From: Halomonas gemina
Lineage (GTDB): Bacteria; Pseudomonadota; Gammaproteobacteria; Pseudomonadales; Halomonadaceae
NCBI RefSeq assembly: GCF_023554995.1
Contig: NZ_JAMJPK010000008.1
Coordinates: 1 to 64,000 of the forward strand
Length of the DNA: 64,000 nucleotides
Direction: 5' to 3'
In this document: positions 1 to 7,485 of the stretch, one piece after another
Numbering within the stretch: the first letter of the stretch is position 1
Layout of the letters: each line of letters begins with the position of its first letter
The notes under the pieces: generated by a model
The model's input: the letters and a program-made list of their open reading frames with translations, nothing else
The model's database searches: none
What the model was told of the DNA's origin: nothing
Program-made: the position numbers and the translations under genes

Positions 1-294
1 CCGCGGGTGGGCGGCGGGGCTGAACCGCCCCTGGCCGCCGACGCCGAACGCCCCTGAGAGCACCGCCGTATTGCGGGCTCCGAGATGGTCGGTGATGTAC
101 GGTGCGATCGCCGTGGCCAGCAGGAAGCTGATGAGCGGCAGCGCACCGATGATGCCGATCACGTAGGGCGTGAGTTCCAGCTCCTCTCGGATCGGGGGGA
201 CGAAAAGCCCGAAGGCGAAGCGCGCGAGCCCGTAACTGATCGCAACCAGCCCTGCTCCAAAGATCGCAAACCCTGTGCTCGATAGCGTCTTCAT
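1..294 (-). CDS. MFS transporter, N-terminal part (runs off left edge)
   Basis: Reading leftwards from an ATG at 294, the 98 visible codons begin MKTLSSTGFAIFGAGLV and contain two hydrophobic helices and the loop ITDHLGARNT, which matches the helix 2-3 loop of major facilitator superfamily carriers. This would be an inner-membrane secondary transporter of unknown substrate. Odd point: where helix 3 should continue, the last 13 or so codons turn into a Gly/Arg/Pro-rich stretch (GGQGRFSPAAHPR), and neither other frame is hydrophobic there, so the gene may be damaged near the window edge. It is divergent from the one-carbon cluster to the right. Family is fairly clear; substrate and integrity are not. 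Confidence 0.6.
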   Translation of the reverse strand, partial: MKTLSSTGFAIFGAGLVAISYGLARFAFGLFVPPIREELELTPYVIGIIGALPLISFLLATAIAPYITDHLGARNTAVLSGAFGVGGQGRFSPAAHPR

Positions 295-828
295 GGTGCC
301 TCCACCAGGCAAGCATCAACGATTCCGGCCCATGCCGTTGCCAGACACTGCCCCTGCCGCGGGATGACCACCCGCTGATGCGCGAAATCACGACTTCCCT
401 TGATCACCATGCATCCCTCACATCCTGGTTTCATGGATCAACCGCCGCCCCCTGGAGCAGCAGGTAAAGGCGAGAGCACCAGTACCTTCCCTCCTCGGCT
501 CTGCAACGACAGTGACGCAGAGCATGCGATACCGACAGCTGCCCTGGCACCAACGGTATCAGACTCACCCCTGCTTTGACTTCGGCATGAGCCAACGACG
601 GATCACCCAGCCGCTGGGGGAAGGGTCAACCCCACGCCCAGCGACGAAGCGGCCTTGTGCGGATACACCGGACCAAATGGACTGCCTTGCGTAAAAAACT
701 GGTCTGTTCAGTTTTAATTCACAGTGATTTTAGGCCGCTTCACAGTGCCACGTGAGCCTATAGTGAGATGTGCCGAATCTGCCAGTTCGCGCAGTCTCTT
801 AAATTTCACATCACGAAAGGTAACTACA
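295..828. other. Intergenic region upstream of the one-carbon cluster
   Basis: About 530 bases separate the divergent MFS gene and the demethylase gene. I see no convincing coding sequence; the short open frame at 512-694 has no family likeness. The right third becomes AT-rich and probably carries the promoter of the cluster together with the dyad at 695-715. Confidence 0.5.
695..715. promoter_or_regulatory. Inverted repeat, candidate operator
   Basis: AAAACTG, seven bases, CAGTTTT: a perfect 7-bp dyad in the AT-rich stretch about 115 bases before the demethylase start codon. The form fits a dimeric repressor or activator site. No regulator gene is visible in the cluster, so the binding protein is unknown. 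Confidence 0.35.
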
Positions 829-1998
829 ATGACAAACGTTACTTCAGCTAACATAGAAAAAGAAGAAGACTTTGGTTTCGGAACACAGATTCGAAAGTCT
901 CCCTACTTTGACGCAACAGTTCGTTGGGGGGCAAAAGGCTTTTCAGTATACAACCACATGTATATTCCGCGTGACTTCGGGGATCCGGAACAGAATTTCT
1001 GGAATCTCGTGAATGAGGCTATCCTTTGCGATGTTGCCGGCGAGCGGCAAGTAGAAATCACGGGGCCAGATGCGGCGAAATTCATGCAGAGCCTGACACC
1101 GCGTGATTTATCGGAAATGGCTGTTGGACAGTGCAAGTATATACTCATCACCAATGCGGACGGTGGCATCCTTAACGACCCGATCCTGTTACGGCTGGGA
1201 GAAAATCACTTCTGGATTTCTCTGGCTGACAGCGACATCCTCTTGTGGGCGCAAGGTGTTGCGGTTCATGCCGGGCTGGATGTCAGCATCCGCGAGCCCG
1301 ATGTTTCGCCTCTGCAATTACAGGGCCCCAACTCTGGCGAGGTGATGAAGACCCTCTTTGGCGAGAGCATCATGGATCTGCGCTACTACTGGTTGCGCGA
1401 GATCGAGCTTGATGGCATCCCGTTGATTGTCTCGCGCACCGGCTGGTCGAGCGAACTGGGTTATGAGCTTTATCTGCGTGACGGCACGCGAGGGGACGAA
1501 CTCTGGGAAAAGATCATGGCTGCAGGTGCGCCCTTCGGGCTGAAGCCTGGTCATACCTCGACGATTCGCCGCATCGAGGGCGGGATGCTCTCCTATCACG
1601 CTGACGCGGACATCAACACCAACCCTTACGAGCTTGGGATGGATCGTCTGGTGAACCCGGACATGGAGGCAGAGTTTATCGGCAAGGCCGCTTTGCAGCG
1701 CATCCGTAAAAATGGCGTGAGTCGCAAGCACGTCGGGCTGCGGATTGACATGGAGCCCCTCAAGAGACCTAACACCAGGTTCTGGCCCCTCAGCAAGGAT
1801 GGCGAGACCGTCGGAAAGGTGACGTCTGCGGTCTATTCCCCGCGTCTTGAGCAGAATATTGCTCTGGCCATGGTTGCCGCTGAACATGCCACGATCGGGA
1901 CTGAGCTGCAAATTCCAACTGCATCCGGACCCGTGAAGGCTGTTGTCGTCGAAAAGCCTTTCTTCGACCCCAAGAAGAAAATCGCCATGTCCGCTTGA
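829..1998 (+). CDS. DmdA/GcvT-like tetrahydrofolate-dependent demethylase (389 aa)
   Basis: A GcvT-fold aminomethyltransferase, a family that moves a methyl or methylene group from a substrate to tetrahydrofolate in the cytoplasm. The start at 829 is preferred over the in-frame ATG at 724 because GAAAGG sits 8 bases upstream. Visible motifs are GAKGFSVYNHM (34-44), CDVAGERQVEITGPDA (67-82), NDP (116-118), WISLADSD (129-136), QGP (165-167) and RTGWSSELGYELY (203-215). These follow the DMSP demethylase DmdA more closely than glycine-cleavage GcvT, and the length is near the ~370 aa of DmdA. The MetV-like, PurU, FolD and BCCT genes downstream fit oxidation of a methyl group from an imported methylated osmolyte. 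The substrate could be DMSP, glycine betaine or a related compound; sequence alone does not decide. Base composition is lower in GC than the window at large (33 of 60 at 1141-1200). Confidence 0.75.
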   Translation: MTNVTSANIEKEEDFGFGTQIRKSPYFDATVRWGAKGFSVYNHMYIPRDFGDPEQNFWNLVNEAILCDVAGERQVEITGPDAAKFMQSLTPRDLSEMAVGQCKYILITNADGGILNDPILLRLGENHFWISLADSDILLWAQGVAVHAGLDVSIREPDVSPLQLQGPNSGEVMKTLFGESIMDLRYYWLREIELDGIPLIVSRTGWSSELGYELYLRDGTRGDELWEKIMAAGAPFGLKPGHTSTIRRIEGGMLSYHADADINTNPYELGMDRLVNPDMEAEFIGKAALQRIRKNGVSRKHVGLRIDMEPLKRPNTRFWPLSKDGETVGKVTSAVYSPRLEQNIALAMVAAEHATIGTELQIPTASGPVKAVVVEKPFFDPKKKIAMSA

Positions 1999-2297
1999 CT
2001 ACCAGGTCATCATGCGAGCATCCGGGGATTGAGATCGAGTGCTGGTGAGGCGCCAGTGATGACCGGGATCGGCACTCGAGGGCCTCCAGACAGGATCACG
2101 ATGACCCAAATCTGGTGGTTGAATTAAAAAATATCTGCATCCGCGAGTGCCCACAGAACCTTACAACATCAACCTCCTGCCCAAGAAAGTGTTTATCTGG
2201 AAAGGCGAGAAGTTTCTTGTTGATTTAAAGGGCCAAGAAGGTGTCTCGCGGATCAATGATCCGCTCCACAGTGGCGTTGCCGTAAAAGGGGAGACAT
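1999..2297. other. Intergenic gap inside the one-carbon cluster
   Basis: Almost 300 bases with no convincing gene, unusually long for genes that seem to work together. An open frame from 2147 runs through it and into the next gene in a different frame; it shows no family motif and is probably chance. A lost gene, for example metF, once lying here is possible, but I see no recognisable remnant. Confidence 0.4.
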
Positions 2298-2774
2298 ATG
2301 TATTCCATTCGTCTTTGGGCCGTGCGGCACGCAAGATTCTTCGAGGGCGTATACCGAATATTCGAACCGGTAGTCGTCAAGTTGCAGCCGCTTTGGAATT
2401 CGGTAGGCTACCAGCGCGCAGAAAAGCCGGTGAGTATGCTGGAAAAATTCAGCAAGGAATTGCTTTTCGACTGCAAGATGTGTGGTCAGTGCATCCTCAG
2501 CTCTACCGGAATGTCCTGTCCCATGAACTGCCCTAAATCCTTGCGCAACGGTCCTTGTGGTGGAGTGCGCGCCAACGGCCACTGTGAGGTCAAGCCGGAG
2601 ATGCGATGTGTCTGGGTCGAAGCCTGGGATGGAAGTCAGAAGATGAAAGGCGGTGACAAGATCCATGTGGTGCAACTGCCAGTCGATCACAGTCAGAAGG
2701 GGAGTTCGTCCTGGCTGCGTGTGGCACGAAACGCGTCGAATCTAAAAGAAGACCATGACGAGGCTTCAAAGTGA
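2298..2774 (+). CDS. MetV-like protein (methylenetetrahydrofolate reductase C-terminal domain), 158 aa
   Basis: A small cysteine-rich protein of the MTHFR C-terminal family (MetV of acetogens). In known systems it pairs with the catalytic MetF subunit and carries metal or iron-sulfur centres for electron transfer to methylenetetrahydrofolate reductase. Eight cysteines lie at 59, 62, 65, 74, 78, 87, 96 and 104 in the motifs CKMCGQC and CPMNCPKSLRNGPCGG. The first ~50 residues are a basic, aromatic-rich lead-in. AAAAGGGGAG lies just before the ATG. It sits between the demethylase and purU, the right place for the methyl-THF to methylene-THF step, but no metF accompanies it. It may serve a MetF coded elsewhere. 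Confidence 0.7.
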   Translation: MYSIRLWAVRHARFFEGVYRIFEPVVVKLQPLWNSVGYQRAEKPVSMLEKFSKELLFDCKMCGQCILSSTGMSCPMNCPKSLRNGPCGGVRANGHCEVKPEMRCVWVEAWDGSQKMKGGDKIHVVQLPVDHSQKGSSSWLRVARNASNLKEDHDEASK

Positions 2775-2911
2775 TTTTTAACGGCGTGGCCCTTAATTGC
2801 AATAGTGAACAACACGCCAGAAAATCCATCCTGATGGCTGAATAAACAATATCAAAGACATCAAGTTTCTGTCAGCGAACCAATAAACATCAATATACAA
2901 AGGTTTTTGCC

Positions 2912-3787
2912 ATGAGACAAGTCACGGACTACTCCAACCAATATGTCCTCACTGTCAGCTGCAAGACTGCACCTGGAATCGTTGCCGGTATCGCATCTTA
3001 TATTACAGAGCGTGGCGGCTATATCGCGGAACTGTCTCAATTCGATGACAAACTCAGCGGCCAGTTCTTCTTGCGGACCTTGTTCAACATCACCCCGGAT
3101 TCCCGCTACACTTTCGAAGACATCCGTACTGGATTTAATGCCTTGGCAGACAAGCATGGCATAGAGTGGGCGATGCATGAGGTCAGCCACCCGACAAAAG
3201 TCATGATCATGGTATCCAAGTTTGACCACTGCCTGGTCGATCTTCTTTACCGTTATCACAAGGGCGAACTGAACATCGATATTACCGCGGTAGTATCCAA
3301 CCACCTGGATCTCCAACCGCTAGTTGAGCGTGAAGGCTTTCGCTTTGTTCACCTGCCAGTGACAGCAGAAACCAAACTGGAAAAGGAAGCTGAGTTACTC
3401 AACATCATCAACGAGACAGGAACCGAGCTGGTGGTACTGGCGCGTTATATGCAAGTCTTGTCTGATAGCCTATGCAAGCAGCTCCACGGCCGGGCCATCA
3501 ATATCCATCACTCCTTTCTTCCCGGCTTTAAAGGTGCCAAACCTTATCACCAGGCATTTGAGCGTGGCGTCAAGCTGATCGGTGCTACTGCGCACTACGT
3601 GACCGCCGATCTGGATGAAGGCCCGATTATCGAACAGTCCGTTCTACCAGTTAATCATGCCTACTACCCGGAAGAACTTGTTGCCCTTGGCCGCGATACC
3701 GAAACGAAAGCACTCGCAAGCGCTGTTAAACTGCATACAGAGAACCGTGTGTTTCTTTCAGGCAACAAAACCATTATTTTCAAATAG
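2912..3787 (+). CDS. purU: Formyltetrahydrofolate deformylase
   Basis: PurU hydrolyses 10-formyl-THF to formate and THF in the cytoplasm. An N-terminal ACT domain (about residues 9-85, with [16 protein letters not shown]) is followed by a formyltransferase-fold catalytic domain. Catalytic residues are visible as N197 and H199 in [11 protein letters not shown] and D235 in ADLDEGPII. The 291 aa length is normal for PurU. Here it likely ends the one-carbon oxidation route started by the demethylase and regenerates THF, rather than serving purine balance. FolD follows after 11 bases, so the two are co-transcribed. The gene is AT-rich at its end (23 G/C of 60 at 3721-3780), unlike its neighbours to the right, which suggests acquisition with the demethylase. 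Confidence 0.92.
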   Translation: MRQVTDYSNQYVLTVSCKTAPGIVAGIASYITERGGYIAELSQFDDKLSGQFFLRTLFNITPDSRYTFEDIRTGFNALADKHGIEWAMHEVSHPTKVMIMVSKFDHCLVDLLYRYHKGELNIDITAVVSNHLDLQPLVEREGFRFVHLPVTAETKLEKEAELLNIINETGTELVVLARYMQVLSDSLCKQLHGRAINIHHSFLPGFKGAKPYHQAFERGVKLIGATAHYVTADLDEGPIIEQSVLPVNHAYYPEELVALGRDTETKALASAVKLHTENRVFLSGNKTIIFK

Positions 3788-3798
3788 AAGCAGAGGGC

Positions 3799-4662
3799 AT
3801 GATGGCTCAATTAATAGACGGAAAACAGCTGTCGGACCAGGTCTTGCAAGATGTCGCCTCTGAAGTCGAGCTACTCAAGGGCGAACATGACATAGTGCCG
3901 ACGCTGGCTGTAGTGCTTGTGGGGGAGGATCCCGCTAGCCAGGTGTATGTGAGAAACAAGGTGAAGCGGGCGACAGAGGCGGGAATGGGGTCTATTGAGC
4001 ACCGCCTTGATGCCGAAACTTCCCAGAACACCCTGAATGAGCTGATCGATCATCTAAACAATGACCCTGAAGTGCACGGCATCCTGGTGCAACTGCCACT
4101 TCCGTCACATCTCAATGAGGATGAGGTGATAGCTTCCATCCATCCGGCCAAGGATGTTGATGGTTTTCACCCACTGAACGTCGGGGCACTGGCTTCTGGG
4201 CGGCCATCGCTGGTGCCGTGCACGCCACAAGGCTGCATGATCATGTTGCGCCAGGTCCATCCGGACCTTGGTGGCAAGAATGTCGTGGTGGTGGGGCGCT
4301 CCAATATCGTGGGAAAGCCGATGGCTGCGCTGCTGTTACAGGCAAACTGTACTGTCACGATTGCACATTCACGAACGAAGAACATCGAATCACTGTGCCG
4401 CAATGCCGATATTGTGGTAGCGGCAGTCGGCCGGGCGAAATTCATCAACGCTGACTGGATCAAGCCTGGTGCAACGGTAATCGATGTCGGTATCAACGCC
4501 ATTGATGTCGATGGCAAGAGAAAGCTCATGGGTGACGTGGATTTTGAATCGGTTGCCCGTATCGCTGGCGCAATTACGCCGGTACCCGGTGGCGTCGGTC
4601 CCATGACGATCGCCTGCCTGCTCTTGAATACGACACGTGCAGCAAGGAGTCAGTTGGCCTGA
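3799..4662 (+). CDS. folD: Bifunctional methylene-THF dehydrogenase / methenyl-THF cyclohydrolase
   Basis: FolD interconverts 5,10-methylene-THF, methenyl-THF and 10-formyl-THF with NADP. All hallmark motifs are present: YVRNKVKRA with the catalytic lysine, [16 protein letters not shown], the dinucleotide-binding GRSNIVGKP and [10 protein letters not shown]. The 287 aa length is typical. Two adjacent ATG codons (3799, 3802) could start it. Placed between PurU and the transporter, it supplies the middle steps of methyl oxidation to formate. It is probably a second, pathway-dedicated copy, since a housekeeping folD is normally elsewhere in the genome; that cannot be checked here. Confidence 0.93.
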   Translation: MMAQLIDGKQLSDQVLQDVASEVELLKGEHDIVPTLAVVLVGEDPASQVYVRNKVKRATEAGMGSIEHRLDAETSQNTLNELIDHLNNDPEVHGILVQLPLPSHLNEDEVIASIHPAKDVDGFHPLNVGALASGRPSLVPCTPQGCMIMLRQVHPDLGGKNVVVVGRSNIVGKPMAALLLQANCTVTIAHSRTKNIESLCRNADIVVAAVGRAKFINADWIKPGATVIDVGINAIDVDGKRKLMGDVDFESVARIAGAITPVPGGVGPMTIACLLLNTTRAARSQLA

Positions 4663-4741
4663 CCCTTATATCTCCCCCACACGCGCCAGCAATGTCCAGC
4701 ATCGCCCCGAGCGATGCGACAATAACAACAGAGGACCTCGC

Positions 4742-6316
4742 ATGAACCACAACGACGATCCCACCATGGCCCCGGGCCATGACAACACCCAGATACTGGG
4801 GCTGGACTTCCACAATCCCGTCTTTCCCCTCTCTGCTCTGGCGATTATCGCCTTCATCCTCTATGCCCTGGTCTACCCCGACGCTGCCAACACCCAGTTG
4901 ACGGCCGCCCGGGGCTGGTCCATCGAGCACTTCGACTGGCTGTTCATGATCGCCGGCAACCTCTTCGTGGCGCTATGCCTGGTGCTGATCGTGCTGCCCC
5001 TGGGTCGCATCCGCCTGGGCGGCCAGGACGCCCGACCGGAGCACTCGCTGGTCTCCTGGTTCAGCATGCTGTTCGCCGCCGGCATGGGCATCGGCCTGAT
5101 GTTCTGGAGCGTGGCCGAGCCGGTAGCCTACTACACCGACTGGTACGGCACGCCGCTGAACGCCGCCGCCGGAACGCCACAAGGGGCGAGCGCCGCCATG
5201 GGCGCCACCATGTTCCACTGGGGCCTGCACCCCTGGGCGATCTATGGCGTAGTGGGCCTGTCGCTTGCCTTCTTCGCCTACAATCGCGGACTGCCGCTGA
5301 CCCTGCGTTCCGCCTTCACCCCGCTGCTGGGTAACCGGGTACGCGGCTGGATCGGTCACCTGATCGACATTACCGCGGTGCTGGCGACCATCTTCGGCCT
5401 GGCCACCTCGCTGGGCTTTGGCGCCTCCCAGGCCGCCGGCGGCCTCAACTACCTGTTCGACGTGCCCAACACCATCGGTACCCAGATCGCCATCATCGTC
5501 GGTGTCACCGCGGTGGCGCTGTTCTCGGTGTGGCGGGGCATCGACGGCGGCGTGAAGCTGTTCTCCAACATCAACATGGTGATCGCCCTGCTGCTACTGC
5601 TATTCGTGGTGCTGACCGGCTCCACCCTGCTGTTCCTCAATGGGCTGTGGGGTACCACCCTGGCCTATGCCAGCCATATCGTGCCGCTCTCCAACTGGAT
5701 CGGCCGCGATGACACCAACTGGTACCACGGCTGGACGGTGTTCTACTGGGCCTGGTGGATCTCCTGGTCGCCCTTCGTCGGCATGTTCATCGCCCGGGTC
5801 TCGCGCGGTCGCACCGTACGCGAGTTCCTGACCGCCGTGCTGCTGGTACCGACCCTGGTCACCATCGTCTGGATGAGCGCCTTCGGCGGCAACGCCCTGG
5901 CCCAGTCCGCGGCCGGGGTCGGCGAACTCGCCAATGGCATCGGCGACGTCTCCCTGGCGATGTTCCAGATGCTCGAGCAGCTACCGCTGACCACCCTGAC
6001 CTCCACCATGGCCATCGTCCTGGTGCTGATCTTCTTCATTACCTCCTCGGATTCCGGCTCCCTGGTGATCGACAGCATCACCGCCGGCGGCAAGGTCGAT
6101 GCGCCACGCACCCAGCGGGTGTTCTGGGCCACCCTGGAGGGGGTGATCGCCGGCGTGCTGCTCTACGGCGGCGGCGACAAGGCCCTCGGGGCCCTGCAGG
6201 CCGGCGCGGTGGCCACCGGCCTGCCCTTCACCCTGGTCCTGGTGGTGATGTGCGTGGGCCTTGTAAAGAGCCTGCGCCAGGAACATCGCGCCCTGGTGCT
6301 TGCGGGCGCGGTCTGA
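4742..6316 (+). CDS. BCCT-family osmolyte transporter (524 aa)
   Basis: A betaine/choline/carnitine transporter with about 12 membrane helices. Signatures are GMGIG at 114-118 followed by LMFWSVAEP, and the substrate-site stretch FYWAWWISWSPFVGMF. The glycine in GMGIG (where proton-coupled choline carriers have Asp) is typical of Na+-coupled betaine-type carriers, so Na+-driven uptake of betaine, DMSP or a similar compound is likely. The ATG at 4742 is preferred over an in-frame ATG at 4637 that would overlap folD. It lies 79 bases after folD in the same direction. Its composition jumps to the high-GC host type, so it may be older in this genome than the four genes before it. Confidence 0.85.
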   Translation: MNHNDDPTMAPGHDNTQILGLDFHNPVFPLSALAIIAFILYALVYPDAANTQLTAARGWSIEHFDWLFMIAGNLFVALCLVLIVLPLGRIRLGGQDARPEHSLVSWFSMLFAAGMGIGLMFWSVAEPVAYYTDWYGTPLNAAAGTPQGASAAMGATMFHWGLHPWAIYGVVGLSLAFFAYNRGLPLTLRSAFTPLLGNRVRGWIGHLIDITAVLATIFGLATSLGFGASQAAGGLNYLFDVPNTIGTQIAIIVGVTAVALFSVWRGIDGGVKLFSNINMVIALLLLLFVVLTGSTLLFLNGLWGTTLAYASHIVPLSNWIGRDDTNWYHGWTVFYWAWWISWSPFVGMFIARVSRGRTVREFLTAVLLVPTLVTIVWMSAFGGNALAQSAAGVGELANGIGDVSLAMFQMLEQLPLTTLTSTMAIVLVLIFFITSSDSGSLVIDSITAGGKVDAPRTQRVFWATLEGVIAGVLLYGGGDKALGALQAGAVATGLPFTLVLVVMCVGLVKSLRQEHRALVLAGAV

Positions 6317-6339
6317 CACACGGCTTTTCCTCAATCTAC

Positions 6340-6361
6340 GACGCCCCCATCCGGGGGCGTC
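6340..6361 (+). terminator. GC-rich hairpin after the BCCT gene
   Basis: GACGCCCCC, four-base loop ATCC, GGGGGCGTC: a perfect 9-bp stem 24 bases past the stop codon. There is no T-run after it, so it may act as a weak intrinsic terminator or as a 3' end stabiliser. Confidence 0.6.
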
Positions 6362-6478
6362 TGCCGTGCCCCCTCCAACGCTATTCAGGCGATGAATGCA
6401 GCGATCAACGGGACGAAATGGACCATGAATCCAACGTCAAACACTGGACCGCCAAGCGCAGCGTCCGCTGAACTCACC

Positions 6479-6838
6479 TCACCTCTCTTCGCCTTGTCCT
6501 GATCGCCCCGCCAGCACCTGCCCGAGCTCCTGCCGATAGACCGCCGCGTGGCGTGCCGGGTCGGCGGGAAAGCGGCCGAGCGCCACGGCCAGGTCGAAGA
6601 AGCCCTGCCGGGGAAGGTCGCCGCGGCGGCTGACCACCAGGGCGGCGATCATCGGCCGGCCGGCGGCGACGTCCTCGCGCATCAGCGCCTCCAGCCCCAG
6701 GGCGACGCGCTGGATGGTTCGCGGCGGCACAAGGCCCAGCGCCTCGGCGGACTGCTGGTAGGTGATCGGCAGCCGCTCGGCGGGCAACTGCTCGAGCAGC
6801 TCGCGCAATTGCGGGGCCAGGTCGGTGTCCTCGTTCAC
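6479..6838 (-). CDS. Conserved hypothetical protein (119 aa)
   Basis: I do not recognise this family with certainty. The GTG at 6838 is chosen as start because GGGAGAGG lies 6 bases upstream; the longer open frame to 7123 only shadows the next gene. The protein is soluble and mostly helical, with a helix-turn-helix-like N-terminal half (TYQQSAEALGLVPPRTIQRV) and a second half containing AALVVSRRGDLPRQGFF. It lies directly downstream of the metallophosphoesterase on the same strand (37 bases), so the two probably share a transcript. A role in nucleic-acid binding is only a guess from the helical pattern. Confidence 0.6.
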   Translation of the reverse strand: MNEDTDLAPQLRELLEQLPAERLPITYQQSAEALGLVPPRTIQRVALGLEALMREDVAAGRPMIAALVVSRRGDLPRQGFFDLAVALGRFPADPARHAAVYRQELGQVLAGRSGQGEER

Positions 6839-6875
6839 GATGATCCTCTCCCGGATGGAGTGACGCCGCCGGGAA

Positions 6876-7358
6876 TCACAGCGGCAGATGCAGGATGGCG
6901 CCGCGCAGGCCGCGCTCGTCGACCCACAGCTTGCCCAGGGTGATGGGCAGTCGGAAGCGGCGCTTGCCGGCCGCGCCCGGATTGAACAGCAGCCGGCCCT
7001 CCTGCCATGCGTTGCGCGGCTTGTGGGAGTGACCGTGGAGCACGGCGTCGCAGGGCGTGGCCGGATCGAACTCGGCCAGGATATGCACCAGGTGCAGGCG
7101 CCAGCCGTTGACGACGAGATCACGCCCCATCGGCAGCGCCTCGGCCCAGGGGGCGGTGTCGACGTTGCCGCGCACCGCCGCTAACGGGGCCAGGTCGCCC
7201 AGCCGTTCGAGGATGGCGGCATCCTCGTCGCGGCTGCCCACATCGCCCAGGTGCAGGATCAGGCCGCACCCCTCCAGCAGCCTCAGCGCCTCGGGGCGCA
7301 GCAGCCCGTGAGTGTCGCTGATGACACCGACCGGCTGCTCTATCGTGATGGCCTGCAT
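6876..7358 (-). CDS. YfcE/MJ0936-type metallophosphoesterase (160 aa)
   Basis: A small calcineurin-like phosphodiesterase. The dinuclear-metal motifs are complete: ISDTHG near residue 13, LGDVG, GNVD, VLHGHSHKP and NPGAAGKRRF. Proteins of this family hydrolyse phosphodiesters in vitro and their physiological substrates are mostly unknown. The length is normal. GAGGACC precedes the ATG by 7 bases. Likely cytoplasmic, as there is no signal peptide or membrane helix. Confidence 0.85.
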   Translation of the reverse strand: MQAITIEQPVGVISDTHGLLRPEALRLLEGCGLILHLGDVGSRDEDAAILERLGDLAPLAAVRGNVDTAPWAEALPMGRDLVVNGWRLHLVHILAEFDPATPCDAVLHGHSHKPRNAWQEGRLLFNPGAAGKRRFRLPITLGKLWVDERGLRGAILHLPL

Positions 7359-7424
7359 GGCAACGGTCCTCAGGTCAGCACTTCGGCAACCGGATGATAG
7401 CCGTTGGCAGCGATTACCTCATCA

Positions 7425-7460
7425 AAAAAGCCGACAGAGCGCAGTGTCTGTCGGCTTTTT
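7425..7460 (-). terminator. Rho-independent terminator of the OmpA-family gene
   Basis: A 13-bp perfect stem (AAAAAGCCGACAG and CTGTCGGCTTTTT) with a 10-base loop, 26 bases past the stop of the gene at 7486. The A-run and T-run at both ends mean it can stop transcription from either side. Confidence 0.88.
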
Positions 7461-7485
7461 GGTGCCTTGGCGAAAGTTTGGCGGA

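Noticed and set aside
2147-2536. Open frame with lysine-rich N-terminus as a separate gene
   Set aside because: It overlaps most of the MetV-like gene in another frame, shows no family motif and has no ribosome binding site.
2775-2911. Possible folate- or SAM-type riboswitch before purU
   Set aside because: Only a weak GGCGTG/CACGCC pairing is visible and no known riboswitch core could be drawn.
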